The notes under the pieces: generated by a model | The model's input: only the letters and a program-made list of their open reading frames with translations | Told to the model about the DNA's origin: nothing | Database searches by the model: none | Assembly (NCBI RefSeq): GCF_030167915.1 | Contig: NZ_JARGNB010000002.1 | Span: 558,001-622,000, forward strand | Direction of reading: 5' to 3' | Origin: Aquabacterium humicola | GTDB taxonomy: Bacteria > Pseudomonadota > Gammaproteobacteria > Burkholderiales > Burkholderiaceae_C | DNA: 64,000 nucleotides | Translations under genes and position numbers: made by a program | Part shown: positions 28,374 through 38,445 of the stretch, in pieces | How the letters are laid out: each line of letters opens with the position of its first letter | Numbering within the stretch: position 1 is the stretch's first letter

Positions 28374-31040
28374 TCAGCGCCGGTGCCACCAGGCCGCCGC
28401 CTGGGTGCGGCCGTCGAGGGCCAGCTTGGTCAGGATGTTCGCGACATGCCGCTTGACGGTGTGCATGCTGAGCTCGAGCGAGCGGGCGATGAGCTTGTTG
28501 CTCTGGCCTTCGGCCAGCAGCGCCAGCACCTCGCGCTCGCGCTCGGTCAGCGGATCGTCGGCCGGCCTGGCGTGCGGCGCGCCGGCCGCTTGCTCGTCGT
28601 CGGCTGTCCACGCGGCCAGCCGCCGCAGCAGGGCGTTCCGCACGGCTGCGGGCGCGCGCAGCCGGCCCTCGCTGGCCTGCCACAGCGCCTGCAGCCGGCG
28701 CCGCGGCTCGAGCAGCAGCGCCCCGAGGCTGTCGTCGAGCGCGGCCTCGGCGAGCACGTCGTCCAGCAGGGCGGCCGCGGTCGCCCCCTCGCCCTGGCTC
28801 GCGCAGCAGAGGGCGAGGCTGAGGCGGGCGTCGCCGATGAACGCCGGCAGCCGGCCCGCGCGCTGCAGTTCGACGGCGCGCTCCAGCTGCGCGCGCGCGG
28901 TCGCCAGGTCGCCGGTCAGCAGCGCGTGCTGGCCCCGCACCAGGGCTGCGCCGGTGTCCAGCACGGGCCATTCGCGCACCGATCGCGGCGCGCTCAGTTC
29001 CGGCAGCAAGGCGCCGAGGCCGTCGGCGTCCTCCGCGCGCCAGTGGATGCGCGCCTGCACGTGCAGGTAACTTCGACGCCAGCCGCTGCTGTGGCCGGGC
29101 GTCATCGTGTGCTGCACCTGCGCGACGGCGGCCAGGGCCTGCGCGGTCAGGCCCTGGGCAGCGAGGTGCAGGCTGTGCAGGTGCAGCGCGCCGATGCCCA
29201 GCATCACGTCGCCGGGCAGGTGGCGCCAGCGCTGCAGCAGGGCCTGCAGCGCGGCGCGGGCCGGCTCCGGCTCGCCATGCCAGAAGGCGAGCCAGGCGTC
29301 GAGGGCCGGCACGGGCACCTCGCCTTCGTCCGGCCCGCGGCCGCGGCACAGGCGCTGCAGCCGCGCCATCACGGGCGCGGCGCCGGGCAGGCCGGCGAAG
29401 TGGCCGTACCCCATGTCGACGATGTTCGGGTAACGCGTCGTGGGCGCGAGGGCGGCGTTGTCGGCCATCGCGGCGAGCGATCGCAGCGCGCCGGCGGTGT
29501 CGCCCCGCGCCAGGCCGTTCCAGGCGCCCAGGGAGTCGAACGGCACCTGCAGCGCGGGTGGCAGCCCGGCGCTGGCGGCGAGGTCGAGCGCGCGGCGGGC
29601 GCCGTCCAGGTCGCCCATCGCGTTGTGGCAGGCGCCGAGCATGCCCAGCGCCATGAAGCGGTCGCGCGCGCGGCCCTGCTGCTCGAAGGCGTCGTGGCTG
29701 CGCTGGAACTCGTCGCGGGCGCGCAGCCAGTCCCAGCGCGACCAGGCGCACAGGCCGCGCAGCAGGCTGGCGTCGGCCTGCTGCTCGCGCCAGTGCGGCG
29801 GCAACTGGTCGAGCCAGCGCTCCAGCCGTTGAGTGCCGCCCACGGCCAGCAGTTGTTCGGCGATCCGGCGCAGGCCGGCCAGGGCCTCGGGCCAGCGCGC
29901 GGCGGCCAGCCAGTGCTGCACGGCGCGTTCCGGCTGGGCCTCCGCGGCGGCGGCGCGTGCATGCAGTTCGGGCGCGATGCCGGGCTGGCGCCGGTCGAGC
30001 TCGCCGCGCAGGAAGTCGCGGAACAGGTCGTGCAGCCGCAGCACGGGCACGGTCTCGTCCAGCGCGCTCAGGAACAGCTGGCGCCCGTACAGCGCATCGA
30101 GCACGGCCGCCGCATCCTGGCGGCCGGTGACGGCCTGGCACAGCGCCGGCTCGAGCTCGGGCAGCACGCTGCTGCGCAGCAGGAAGTCCTGCAGCGGCGG
30201 CGGCAGTTCCGCCAGCACTTCCTGCGCAAAGTAGTCGAACAGGTGGCGGCGGGCGGCCGGGCCCATCGGCTCCGCCGGCGCATCGCCCTCGCGCCGCGCG
30301 CCGCCCTGCACGCTGGCCAGCATCAGCTGCAGGCCCGCCGCCCAGCCATGGGTGCGGTCCAGCGCGGCGCGCAGCGCCTCGTCGGGCAGGATGTCCAGCC
30401 CGCGCGCCCGGCACAGGGCCTGCGCGGCATCGAGGTCGAATCGCAGGTCCTCGAAGCCCAGCTCCAGCAGCTCGCCGCCGGCGCGCCAGCGCGCGAGCGA
30501 CAGCGGCGGCGTGGTGCGGCTGCCGATGAAGACGCAGAGCTCGGGCGGCGCACGGGCGACCAGGGTGTCCAGCAGCGCGAGCGCCGCCGTGTCGGTGACG
30601 TGGTGCAGATCGTCCAGCACCAGCGCGATGCGCGCATGCGGCCGCGCGCCGAGCGCGTCGATCAGCGGACCCAGCGCGGTGCGCGCCGCGGGGCTGTCGT
30701 CGCGCAGCTGGGCGAGGACCGCATCGGGCGGCACCTGCCACGGCAGGTCGAGCACTGCCAGCGCGCCGAAGAGCGCGGCAAAGAAGCGGTTGGCGTCGTT
30801 GTCGCCGGCGTCGACGGACACCCAGACCACCGCCGTGCCCGGCGCGGCCGCCAGCGCGTTGGCGAGTTGCGCGAGCAGCGTCGTCTTGCCGAAGCCGGCC
30901 GGGGCCTGGACCAGCACCAGCCGGGCCTCGTCTGCCTGTGCGAGCGCACGCTCGAGCAGCGCGGGCCGCGCCACCACGTCGCGCCGTGCACGCGGGATGC
31001 GGTACTTGCCGAGCGCGGCGGTGATCGAGCGGCTGTCCAT
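28374..31040 (-). CDS. MalT-like STAND transcriptional regulator, LuxR-type HTH
   Basis: An 888-residue ATP-dependent activator of the MalT/LAL type. The start KYRIPRARRDVVARPALLERAL is typical. The P-loop is APAGFGKTT (residues 46-54), Walker B is IALVLDDLHHV, and the helix pair after it includes HGWAAGLQLMLAS. A long helical-repeat region (about 400-790) would bind the inducer. The C-terminal LuxR HTH (about 825-885) reads PLTEREREVLALLAEGQSNK and then SMHTVKRHVANILTKL. It is divergent from the hemerythrin-like gene across 195 bases, which could hold its operator, but no clear repeat is visible there. The inducer is not predictable. Confidence 0.93.
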   Translation of the reverse strand: MDSRSITAALGKYRIPRARRDVVARPALLERALAQADEARLVLVQAPAGFGKTTLLAQLANALAAAPGTAVVWVSVDAGDNDANRFFAALFGALAVLDLPWQVPPDAVLAQLRDDSPAARTALGPLIDALGARPHARIALVLDDLHHVTDTAALALLDTLVARAPPELCVFIGSRTTPPLSLARWRAGGELLELGFEDLRFDLDAAQALCRARGLDILPDEALRAALDRTHGWAAGLQLMLASVQGGARREGDAPAEPMGPAARRHLFDYFAQEVLAELPPPLQDFLLRSSVLPELEPALCQAVTGRQDAAAVLDALYGRQLFLSALDETVPVLRLHDLFRDFLRGELDRRQPGIAPELHARAAAAEAQPERAVQHWLAAARWPEALAGLRRIAEQLLAVGGTQRLERWLDQLPPHWREQQADASLLRGLCAWSRWDWLRARDEFQRSHDAFEQQGRARDRFMALGMLGACHNAMGDLDGARRALDLAASAGLPPALQVPFDSLGAWNGLARGDTAGALRSLAAMADNAALAPTTRYPNIVDMGYGHFAGLPGAAPVMARLQRLCRGRGPDEGEVPVPALDAWLAFWHGEPEPARAALQALLQRWRHLPGDVMLGIGALHLHSLHLAAQGLTAQALAAVAQVQHTMTPGHSSGWRRSYLHVQARIHWRAEDADGLGALLPELSAPRSVREWPVLDTGAALVRGQHALLTGDLATARAQLERAVELQRAGRLPAFIGDARLSLALCCASQGEGATAAALLDDVLAEAALDDSLGALLLEPRRRLQALWQASEGRLRAPAAVRNALLRRLAAWTADDEQAAGAPHARPADDPLTEREREVLALLAEGQSNKLIARSLELSMHTVKRHVANILTKLALDGRTQAAAWWHRR

Positions 31041-31235
31041 GCGCGGGGTGTCGAGGTCGCGGGATTCTAGGAAGGGGCCAGGAAGGGGCGTGGTGCGTCA
31101 TCGGGCCGGGCCGGCCAGCGCACGCGCCGCAAGAGCCAGGCCCGGTCGGCTGGGGCCATGGCTCGTCGGAGCGATGCCGGCGCCGCGGCGAACCGGAACA
31201 CTGAGGCTTCCTTCCCACCACGACCCACCCCCACC

Positions 31236-31922
31236 ATGAGCCTGCCCGCCCGCTTCGACCTCTACGCCCCCATCCACAAGGCCTTGCGCCTGTTCATGAC
31301 CGACACGCTGCAGGCTCTGGGCCGGCTGGACCTCGACGATCCGCAGGACTTCGAGGCCGGGCTGGCCCGGCTCGATGCGCTGCTGGACGCCGCCGGCAGC
31401 CACCTGCAGCACGAGAACGACTTCATCCACCCGGTGATCGAAGCCCGCAGCAGCGGCACCAGCACCCGCATCGCAGCCGAACACCGCGATCACCTGGAAG
31501 CCATCGCCGCGCTGCGCGCCCAGGCCGCCGCGCTGCGCTTGCAGCCCGAGGCGGCCGCAGCGCACCGGCTGTACCGCCAGCTGGCCGCCTTCGTCGCCGA
31601 GAACTTCGAGCACATGGACATCGAGGAAACCCGCCACAACCAGGCGCTGTGGGCGGCCTGCCGCGACGACGAGCTGCAGGCCATCGAGGGCCGCATCCTC
31701 GCCAGCATCGGCCCGCAGGAAATGAGCCAGTGGCTGCGCTGGTTGATCCCGGCGCTGATGCCCGGCGAGCGCGCGCAGCTGATCGCCGGCCTGCCGCCCG
31801 CCGCCCAGGCGCCGGTGCTGGCGTCGGCGCGGTCGCTGCTGGACGACGTTGCCTGGGCCAAGTTGTGCCGGGCAATGGGCCAGGTCGGCCCGGTCGCGAC
31901 GCCCGACCTCGCCGGCGCCTGA
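31236..31922 (+). CDS. Hemerythrin-domain protein
   Basis: A 228-residue cytoplasmic protein with a hemerythrin/HHE-like four-helix bundle. Candidate di-iron ligands occur in order: His in YAPIHKALR, His/Glu in SHLQHENDFIHPVIE, His in AEHRDHLEA and His/Glu in FEHMDIEETRHNQALW. The helical C-terminus SQWLRWLIPALMPGERAQL is shared with other HHE proteins of this length. Possible roles are sensing or storing O2, NO or iron. The start MSLPARFDLY at 31236 was preferred over the in-frame 31158 start because the leader is low-complexity. It is divergent from the MalT-like regulator, which might control it. Confidence 0.85.
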   Translation: MSLPARFDLYAPIHKALRLFMTDTLQALGRLDLDDPQDFEAGLARLDALLDAAGSHLQHENDFIHPVIEARSSGTSTRIAAEHRDHLEAIAALRAQAAALRLQPEAAAAHRLYRQLAAFVAENFEHMDIEETRHNQALWAACRDDELQAIEGRILASIGPQEMSQWLRWLIPALMPGERAQLIAGLPPAAQAPVLASARSLLDDVAWAKLCRAMGQVGPVATPDLAGA

Positions 31923-31960
31923 CGTCCGTGCCGTGGCGGCGGCCTGCCGCCGCTGCCCGA

Positions 31961-32467
31961 TCAGAGCAGCCCGCGCTCCATCGGCATCGACGGCAGGTCC
32001 ACCGCCGGCAGCGGCTTCCAGCCCTTCTTGCGGTGCTCCGCGATCACGTTCGTGTAGATGCCGCCGCGGACGTACCACTTGGCCGTTATGCGGATGAAGC
32101 GCGGATCGGTCGCCTTCACGATGTCGTCGAGGATGGTGTTGGTCACCTTCTCGTGGAACGCGCCTTCGTTGCGGTACGACCAGAAGTACATCTTCAGCGA
32201 CTTCAGCTCGACGCACAGCTGGTCGCAGATCATGTCGATCGTGAAATGCGCGAAGTCGGGCTGGCCGGTCAGCGGGCAGTGGCAGGTGAACTCGGGCACC
32301 TGGAACTGGATCACGTAGTCGCGCCCCGGCGAGGGGTTCGGAAAGACGTGCAGGTCCTTGCTCGGCGCGCTCGGCGGATTGGGCGGCATCGGGCGCTCGT
32401 TCAGCGCGGGCTTCGGCGCGGGCTTCGGCGCCTTGTCGGGCGCGGGCTTGACGGACTTCTTCGCCAT
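31961..32467 (-). CDS. queF: NADPH-dependent preQ0 reductase QueF
   Basis: A 168-residue short-form QueF, which reduces 7-cyano-7-deazaguanine (preQ0) to preQ1 for queuosine in tRNA. The catalytic motif is [18 protein letters not shown] with Cys64 forming the thioimide and Asp71 as acid; [17 protein letters not shown] is the QueF signature. [19 protein letters not shown] completes the fold. The first 35 residues are a Lys/Pro/Ala-rich tail not needed for catalysis. No preQ1 riboswitch is apparent in the 161 bases upstream. It is divergent from smc and has no other queuosine gene beside it. Confidence 0.95.
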   Translation of the reverse strand: MAKKSVKPAPDKAPKPAPKPALNERPMPPNPPSAPSKDLHVFPNPSPGRDYVIQFQVPEFTCHCPLTGQPDFAHFTIDMICDQLCVELKSLKMYFWSYRNEGAFHEKVTNTILDDIVKATDPRFIRITAKWYVRGGIYTNVIAEHRKKGWKPLPAVDLPSMPMERGLL

Positions 32468-32628
32468 GGCAGGGGGTCTTTCGAGAGGGGCGCGATGGTA
32501 TCATCCGGCCCGCTTTGCGGCCCGGTGCGGGCGCAATAAATCCATACGGATCAATCACTTACTGACGATTGACGGCGCCGCGCAGGCGCCGCCTGCCCTC
32601 AGCATTCCCGGCCGGAATCCGAACGCGC

Positions 32629-35600
32629 ATGCGCCTGAACCAGATCAAGCTCTCCGGCTTCAAGTCCTTCGCCGAACCCACGACCTTCCAGCTGCCCGGC
32701 CAGCGTGTCGGCGTCGTCGGCCCCAACGGCTGCGGCAAGTCCAACATCATGGACGCGGTGCGCTGGGTGCTCGGCGAGTCCAAGGCCAGCGAGCTGCGCG
32801 GCGAGTCGATGCAGGACGTGATCTTCAACGGCTCCGGCAACCGCAAGCCGGCCAGCCGCTCCAGCGTCGAGCTCGTCTTCAGCAACGAGGACGCGCGCGC
32901 CGGCGGCCAGTGGAACCAGTTCGCCGAGATCGCGGTGAAGCGCGTGCTGACGCGCGACGGCACTTCGAGCTACTTCATCAACAACCAGCCGGTGCGCCGG
33001 CGCGACGTGCAGGACGTGTTCCTCGGCACCGGCCTCGGGCCGCGCGCCTACGCCATCATCGGCCAGGGCACGATCAGCCGCATCATCGAGTCGCGCCCCG
33101 AAGAGCTGCGCATGTTCCTCGAGGAAGCGGCCGGCGTCTCGAAGTACAAGGAACGCCGCCGCGAGACCGAGCACCGGCTCAAGGACACGCGCGAGAACCT
33201 GACGCGCGTCGAGGACATCCTGCGCGAGCTGAACAACAACCTCGACAAGCTGGAGAAGCAGGCCGAGGTCGCCGGCCGCTACCGCAGCCTGCAGGACGAG
33301 GGCACGAAGAAGCTGCACTACCTGTGGTTCCTGAAGCAGCGCGACGCGGCCACCGAGGAAGAGCGCGTCAAGCAGGCGGTGTCCGAGGCCACCAACGCGC
33401 TCGAAGCGCGCCTGGCCGAGCTGCGCCATGTCGAGGCCGACCTCGAGACGATCCGCCAGGCGCACTACGGCGCCAGCGACAAGCTGCACGTCGCGCAAGG
33501 CGACCTGGCGCAGGCCGCGCTGGAGGTCTCGCGGCTCGAGGAGCGCATCCGCTATGTCGTCGACAGCCGCCAGCGCGTCGCGCAGCGCCTGGCCGAGCTG
33601 AAGGCCCAGGCCGCGCAGTGGGACGAGCGCAAGGCGTCGGCCGAAGCCGAGCTCGAGGACATCGCCGCGCAGATCGAGGCCGCCGAGGAGCAGGCCGGCA
33701 CGCTGGCCGCGCAGGCCGAGGAAGAATCGCTGCGCCTGCCCGATGCCGAGGACGCCGTGCGCACCGCGCAGGCCCGCGCCAACGAGCAGCGCGGCAAGGT
33801 GGCCGAGGTGCAGCAGCAGATCCAGGTGCTGGCCGCCGACAGCCGCAACATCGACGAGCAGGCGCGTGGCCTGCGCGTGCGCCGCGACCGCCTGGCCGCC
33901 GAGACCAAGACGCTGGCGACGCCGGACATGAACCGCCTGGCCGAGCTGCGCACGCAGGAAGCCGCGGCCGCCGAGGCCAGCGAAACCGCCGAGGCCCGCC
34001 TGCACGAGCTGCAGGAACAGACGCCGGCGCTCGACGAGCAGCGCAAGGCGCAGCAGGACCTGGTCAACACCGAGGCGCATCGCCAGGCCGACACCGCCGC
34101 CCGCCTGGCCGCGCTGCGCGCGCTGCAGGAGAAGGTGCAGACCGAGGGCAAGCTGAAGCCCTGGCTCGCGAAGCACGGGCTCGAGAGCCTGCAGGGGCTG
34201 TGGACCAAGGTGCACATCGAGGCCGGCTGGGAGACGGCGCTGGAAAGTGCGCTGCGCGAGCGCCTCAATGCGCTGGAAGTCGGCCGTGTCGAGACCGTGC
34301 GCGCCTTCGCCGACGATGCGCCGCCCGCGAAGCTCGCGTTCTACACGCCGCCGCAGGCCGCCATCGCCAATACGCACCAGACGCTGACGCCGCTGTCCTC
34401 GCTGCTGCGGCTGGGCGATGCAGGGCTCAAGGCGCTGCTCAACGACTGGCTCGAAGGGGTCTACACCGCGGCGAACATCGACGAGGCGCTGGCCAACCGC
34501 GGCAAGCTCACCCACGGCGAGGTCATCATGACCCGCGAGGGCCACGCGGTCGGGCAGTTCTCGGTCTCGTTCTACGCGCCCGATTCCGAGCAGGCCGGCA
34601 TGCTGGCCCGCGCGCAGGAGATCGAGAACCTGGAGCGCCAGACCCGCGCGCAGGCGTTGATCACCGACGAGGCGCGTTCGGCGCTGGTGCGGCTGGAAGC
34701 GGCGTACACCGAGGCCGCGCAGCGCCTGGTGGCGGCGCGCCGCGAGGCCACCGAGGCGCAGACGCGCGCGCACCAGCTGCATGTCGAGCTGCTGCGCCTG
34801 CAGCAGCAGGCCGAGGCCACGAGCACACGGCGCGGCCAGCTCGACGAGGAGCTCGCCGAGGTCGACGCCGCGCTCGAGTCGCTGGAAGAACGCCGCATGA
34901 CCGGCGAGGCGCGCTTCGAGGAGCTCGACCTGCAGCTGGCGAACACGCAGGAGCGCCATGCCGAGCTCGACGAAGCGGTGATCGCCGCGGAGCGCCGGTT
35001 GTCCGATGCGCGCGAACAGCTGCGCGCGCTCGAACGCCAGGCGCAGGAATCGCAGTTCCAGGCGCGCGCGCTGGCCGCGCGCCGCGGCGAGCTGCAGCGC
35101 TCGATCGAGACGGCGGACCAGCAGGCCGCGAGCAACGCGCAGACCGGCGAGCAGCTGGAGCTCGAGCTCGGCTCGCTGAACGACAGCGCCGCGCAGGCCG
35201 GCCTGCAGGATGCGCTGGCGCTGAAGAGCGACAAGGAGCAGGCGCTCGCCGCGCAGCGCAGCGAGTACGACGACCTGTCGGCCAAGCTGCGCCACGCCGA
35301 CGAGCAGCGCCTGGGATTCGAACGCAGCCTGGAACCGCTGCGCGAGAAGATCACCAAGCTGCAGCTGGAAGCGCAGGCCGCGCAGCTGGGCGGCGCGCAA
35401 TACCTGGAACAGCTGACCGCCGCCGGCGTCGACCTCGACGTGCTGGCGGCTGATGTCGCCGCGAACAACGTCAAGCTCTGGGGCCTGCAGGGCGAGATCG
35501 ACCGCATCAACCGCGACATCGCGTCGCTGGGCGCGGTGAACCTCGCGGCGCTCGACGAGCTGACCGCCGCGCGCGAGCGCAAGACCTTCCTCGACGCGCA

Positions 35601-36147
35601 GAACGCCGACCTCAACGACGCCATCGGCACGCTGGAGGACGCGATCCACAAGATCGACCTCGAGACGCGCGACCTGCTGGCCAAGACCTTCAACCAGGTC
35701 AACGAGCAGTTCGGCCGCATGTTCCCGTCGCTGTTCGGCGGCGGCACCGCGAAGCTGCAGATGACCGGCGACGAGATCCTCGATGCCGGCGTGCAGGTCA
35801 TGGCGCAGCCGCCGGGCAAGAAGAACTCCACCATCCACCTGCTGTCCGGCGGCGAGAAGGCACTGACCGCGATCGCGCTGGTGTTCGCGATCTTCATGCT
35901 GAACCCGGCGCCGTTCTGCCTGCTCGACGAGGTCGACGCGCCGCTGGACGACGCCAACACCGAGCGTTATTCGAAGCTGGTGACCGAGATGTCGCTGAAG
36001 GGCACGCAGTTCCTGTTCATCAGCCACAACAAGATCGCGATGGAGATGGCCGAGCAGCTGATCGGCGTGACGATGCAGGAGCAGGGTGTCTCGCGCATCG
36101 TCGCGGTCGACATGGAAGCGGCCGTGACCATGGCGGAGGCCGCCTGA
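32629..36147 (+). CDS. smc: Chromosome segregation ATPase SMC
   Basis: An 1172-residue SMC protein, the core of bacterial condensin. The head N-half begins MRLNQIKLSGFKSFAEPTTF with Walker A PNGCGKSNIMDAVRWVLGES (about residues 32-50). Two long coiled coils flank the hinge domain (about 510-650, LARAQEIENL marks its end). The C-terminal head has the signature LSGGEKALTAIALVFAIFML and Walker B CLLDEVDAPLDDAN, plus the D-loop Asp. The start at 32629 matches the conserved MRLNQIKLSGFKSF; an in-frame ATG 60 bases upstream adds a basic leader. zipA follows two bases later, which indicates an operon. Confidence 0.97.
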   Translation: MRLNQIKLSGFKSFAEPTTFQLPGQRVGVVGPNGCGKSNIMDAVRWVLGESKASELRGESMQDVIFNGSGNRKPASRSSVELVFSNEDARAGGQWNQFAEIAVKRVLTRDGTSSYFINNQPVRRRDVQDVFLGTGLGPRAYAIIGQGTISRIIESRPEELRMFLEEAAGVSKYKERRRETEHRLKDTRENLTRVEDILRELNNNLDKLEKQAEVAGRYRSLQDEGTKKLHYLWFLKQRDAATEEERVKQAVSEATNALEARLAELRHVEADLETIRQAHYGASDKLHVAQGDLAQAALEVSRLEERIRYVVDSRQRVAQRLAELKAQAAQWDERKASAEAELEDIAAQIEAAEEQAGTLAAQAEEESLRLPDAEDAVRTAQARANEQRGKVAEVQQQIQVLAADSRNIDEQARGLRVRRDRLAAETKTLATPDMNRLAELRTQEAAAAEASETAEARLHELQEQTPALDEQRKAQQDLVNTEAHRQADTAARLAALRALQEKVQTEGKLKPWLAKHGLESLQGLWTKVHIEAGWETALESALRERLNALEVGRVETVRAFADDAPPAKLAFYTPPQAAIANTHQTLTPLSSLLRLGDAGLKALLNDWLEGVYTAANIDEALANRGKLTHGEVIMTREGHAVGQFSVSFYAPDSEQAGMLARAQEIENLERQTRAQALITDEARSALVRLEAAYTEAAQRLVAARREATEAQTRAHQLHVELLRLQQQAEATSTRRGQLDEELAEVDAALESLEERRMTGEARFEELDLQLANTQERHAELDEAVIAAERRLSDAREQLRALERQAQESQFQARALAARRGELQRSIETADQQAASNAQTGEQLELELGSLNDSAAQAGLQDALALKSDKEQALAAQRSEYDDLSAKLRHADEQRLGFERSLEPLREKITKLQLEAQAAQLGGAQYLEQLTAAGVDLDVLAADVAANNVKLWGLQGEIDRINRDIASLGAVNLAALDELTAARERKTFLDAQNADLNDAIGTLEDAIHKIDLETRDLLAKTFNQVNEQFGRMFPSLFGGGTAKLQMTGDEILDAGVQVMAQPPGKKNSTIHLLSGGEKALTAIALVFAIFMLNPAPFCLLDEVDAPLDDANTERYSKLVTEMSLKGTQFLFISHNKIAMEMAEQLIGVTMQEQGVSRIVAVDMEAAVTMAEAA

Positions 36148-36149
36148 AC

Positions 36150-37202
36150 ATGAGCTTGATGGCCGCGTTGGCGATCGTCGGCGCGCTGGTGCTCGCGGCG
36201 GTGATCGCGCATGGCGCGTGGAGCGCGCGCAAGGCGAGCCCGCGGCGGCCGGACGTGCAGGTCGACGCGCCGCGCGTGGAGCCCGTGCTGCACCACCATC
36301 CCGCGGCGGCCGACGAGCCGGTCATCACGCTCGACGGCACGGCCGGGCTGGCCGAGCTGAAGCCGGTGCCGCGCCGCAGCAGCGCGCGGCTCGATCCGCT
36401 GATCGATGCCATCGCGCCGATCACGCTGGAGGCGCCGGTCAGCGGCGAACTCGCGCTGACGCACCTGCCGCCGTCGCGGCGCGCCGGCACCAAGCCTTTT
36501 CTGATCGAAGGCCTCAACGCCGAGACCGGCGAATGGGAACTGCCGGCCTCGGGCCAGCGCTACGGCGAGTTCCAGGCCGGTGTGCAGATGGCCAACCGCA
36601 GCGGCGCGCTGAACCAGATCGAGTTCAGCGAGTTCGTGCAGAAGCTGCAGGGTTTCGCCGATGGCGTCGGCGGCATGGTCGAGGTGCCGGACATGTTCGA
36701 TGTCGTCGGCCGCGCGCGCGAGCTCGACGGCTTCGCCAGCGAGCACGACGCGCAGCTGGCCGTCACGCTGCGCGCCAACGGCGCCGCGTGGTCGGTGGGT
36801 TACGTGCAGCAGTGCGCCGGCCGCCGCGGCTTCGTGCCCGGGGTGCTGCCGGGGCGCCTCGTGCTGCCGTCGGCCGAGGAGGGCGCGCCGCCGCTGCTGG
36901 TGCTGGGCTTCGACGCGCAGGCCGCGCTGGCCGAGGACCCGAACATCGCCGCGGTGCGCCAGGTCACGCTGTCGCTGGACGTGCTGCAGACGCCGGAAGC
37001 CGCCGAGCCTTTCCCGGCCTGGCACGAAGCCGCGCGCAACCTCGCGGCCGACATGGACGCGGCGATGGTCGACGACCAGGGCCGGCCGATCACGCTGCAC
37101 GCCTTCGCCGCGATCGGCGAGGACCTGAAGGCGCTGTACCGCAAGCTCGAGGAGCGCGACCTCGCGGCCGGCTCCACCGCCGCGCGCCGCCTGTTCAGCT
37201 GA
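36150..37202 (+). CDS. zipA: Cell-division protein ZipA (FtsZ-binding)
   Basis: A 350-residue inner-membrane protein. A single membrane anchor (MSLMAALAIVGALVLAAVIA) is followed by a Pro-rich linker of about 170 residues and the C-terminal FtsZ-binding domain (about 195-345, from AGTKPFLIEGLNAETGEWEL to VTLSLDVLQTPE). ZipA tethers FtsZ filaments to the membrane early in division. Members in this bacterial group are divergent from the E. coli protein, but position two bases after smc is the usual arrangement. Its stop overlaps that of the convergent kelch gene by eight bases, so the expected next gene, ligA, has been displaced. Confidence 0.88.
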   Translation: MSLMAALAIVGALVLAAVIAHGAWSARKASPRRPDVQVDAPRVEPVLHHHPAAADEPVITLDGTAGLAELKPVPRRSSARLDPLIDAIAPITLEAPVSGELALTHLPPSRRAGTKPFLIEGLNAETGEWELPASGQRYGEFQAGVQMANRSGALNQIEFSEFVQKLQGFADGVGGMVEVPDMFDVVGRARELDGFASEHDAQLAVTLRANGAAWSVGYVQQCAGRRGFVPGVLPGRLVLPSAEEGAPPLLVLGFDAQAALAEDPNIAAVRQVTLSLDVLQTPEAAEPFPAWHEAARNLAADMDAAMVDDQGRPITLHAFAAIGEDLKALYRKLEERDLAAGSTAARRLFS

Positions 37203-38358
37203 AGAGCTCGACGCTGGTCGCGTAACCCGCGCCGTCGTATCCGCCGAAGATCAGCACCGAACCGTCGGGCAGGCGCTCGGCGCTGTGGGCCCAGCGGGCG
37301 CTGGCCATCGTCGGGCCGGCCGCCGAGCGGCCGGTCGTGGGGTCGAACAGCTCGGTGCTCGCGCTGCCCTGGGTGCCCATGTCCACCATGCCGCCGGTGA
37401 TCAGCACGCGGCCGTCGACCAGCGCCGCCGCGGCCAGCCGTGCGCGCGGCTGGCGCAGCGCGAAGGCCTCGCTGCGCAGCGGCGTGGTCGCGGGCTGCAC
37501 GCTGACGAGGCCGGGCAGCGGCGCGTCGTCGCCGCCGACGCCGCCGATCAGCAGCGCGTGACCACCGGCGCTGCGCAGCGCCACCATGCCGCTGCGCGGC
37601 GCCGGCTCGATCCACGACAGCGGCGCGGCGTCGAAGCGCATCGTCGCCAGGTCCAGCACCTCCGGCAGCGCCGGCGCACCGCCGCTCGTGCGGCCGCCGA
37701 AGACCAGCAGCCGCTGCGCGTCGAGCGCGACCACGCCGTGACCGTGGCGGCCCTGCAGCAGGCGGCCCGGCAGCGGCGTGAAGCGGCCGGTGGCCAGGTC
37801 GAACAGCTCGGCATCGTCGCGCGGCGGCGTGCCGAACGAGCGGCGGCCGCCGATCAGCAGCACGCGGCCATCGCCCAGCGCGGTGGCGCTGTGGTCGTGG
37901 CGCGGACCGTCGGGAGCCTGCGGCGTCGGCGCGGAGCGGCCGCTGCGCAGGTCGAACAGCTCCGCCAGCGGGGTGTTGCTGACGCTGCGCTGGCCGCCGG
38001 CGACCAGCACCTGGTGCGCCGACACCGCGGTCGCGGTGTGCAGGAAGCGGCCGGTCAGCAGCTCGCCGCGCTCGACGAAGCGTTCGGATGCGCGCCGGAA
38101 GCCGATCACCTGCTGCGACGGGCTCGACTCGCCGGCAGCGCTGCCGCCGATGGCCAGCACCTCGCCGTCGGGCATCACGACGCTCGCGTGTTCGGCGCGC
38201 GCGGCGCTGGTGTCCAGCCGGCGCAGGCTGCCGTTCGGTGGCGGCAGCGGCGCCGGGGCGGGCGAGGGTGCGGAGGCGTCGCCGCCGCCACCACCACAAG
38301 CGGTGAGGGCGGCGAGGGCGGCCAGTGGAAACAGCGGGAGCAGGGTGCGGCGTTGCAT
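37195..38358 (-). CDS. Kelch-repeat lipoprotein
   Basis: A 387-residue exported lipoprotein: signal peptide MQRRTLLPLFPLAALAALTA with lipobox LTACGGGG, followed by a Pro/Ala-rich spacer. The body is a set of kelch-type repeats, each with a hydrophobic strand, GG and a hydrophobic/acidic segment, for example GEVLAIGGSAAGES, HQVLVAGGQRS, GRVLLIGGRRS, QRLLVFGGRTSGG, HALLIGGVGGDD, GRVLITGGMVDMG and SVLIFGGYDGAGY; I count seven, enough for a closed beta-propeller. Function unknown; such propellers bind proteins or sugars. It is convergent with zipA and divergent from the LysR gene. Confidence 0.88.
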   Translation of the reverse strand: MQRRTLLPLFPLAALAALTACGGGGGDASAPSPAPAPLPPPNGSLRRLDTSAARAEHASVVMPDGEVLAIGGSAAGESSPSQQVIGFRRASERFVERGELLTGRFLHTATAVSAHQVLVAGGQRSVSNTPLAELFDLRSGRSAPTPQAPDGPRHDHSATALGDGRVLLIGGRRSFGTPPRDDAELFDLATGRFTPLPGRLLQGRHGHGVVALDAQRLLVFGGRTSGGAPALPEVLDLATMRFDAAPLSWIEPAPRSGMVALRSAGGHALLIGGVGGDDAPLPGLVSVQPATTPLRSEAFALRQPRARLAAAALVDGRVLITGGMVDMGTQGSASTELFDPTTGRSAAGPTMASARWAHSAERLPDGSVLIFGGYDGAGYATSVELFS

Positions 38359-38445
38359 CGGTCGGGCATCGAAGGGTCGTGACCGCGGCACTCTAGGAAG
38401 GCGGCGGCGCTTGCGGAAGTTCGAATTCGGCAATACCTTTTGGGC

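Noticed and set aside
32468-32628. preQ1 riboswitch ahead of queF
   Set aside because: The upstream sequence lacks the small A-rich pseudoknot expected for preQ1 aptamers, and the gap is also the smc promoter region.
32599-36027. A 1142-codon antisense frame opposite smc
   Set aside because: Leu/Gln/Arg-rich shadow of smc; no conserved domain, and smc coding on the plus strand is certain.
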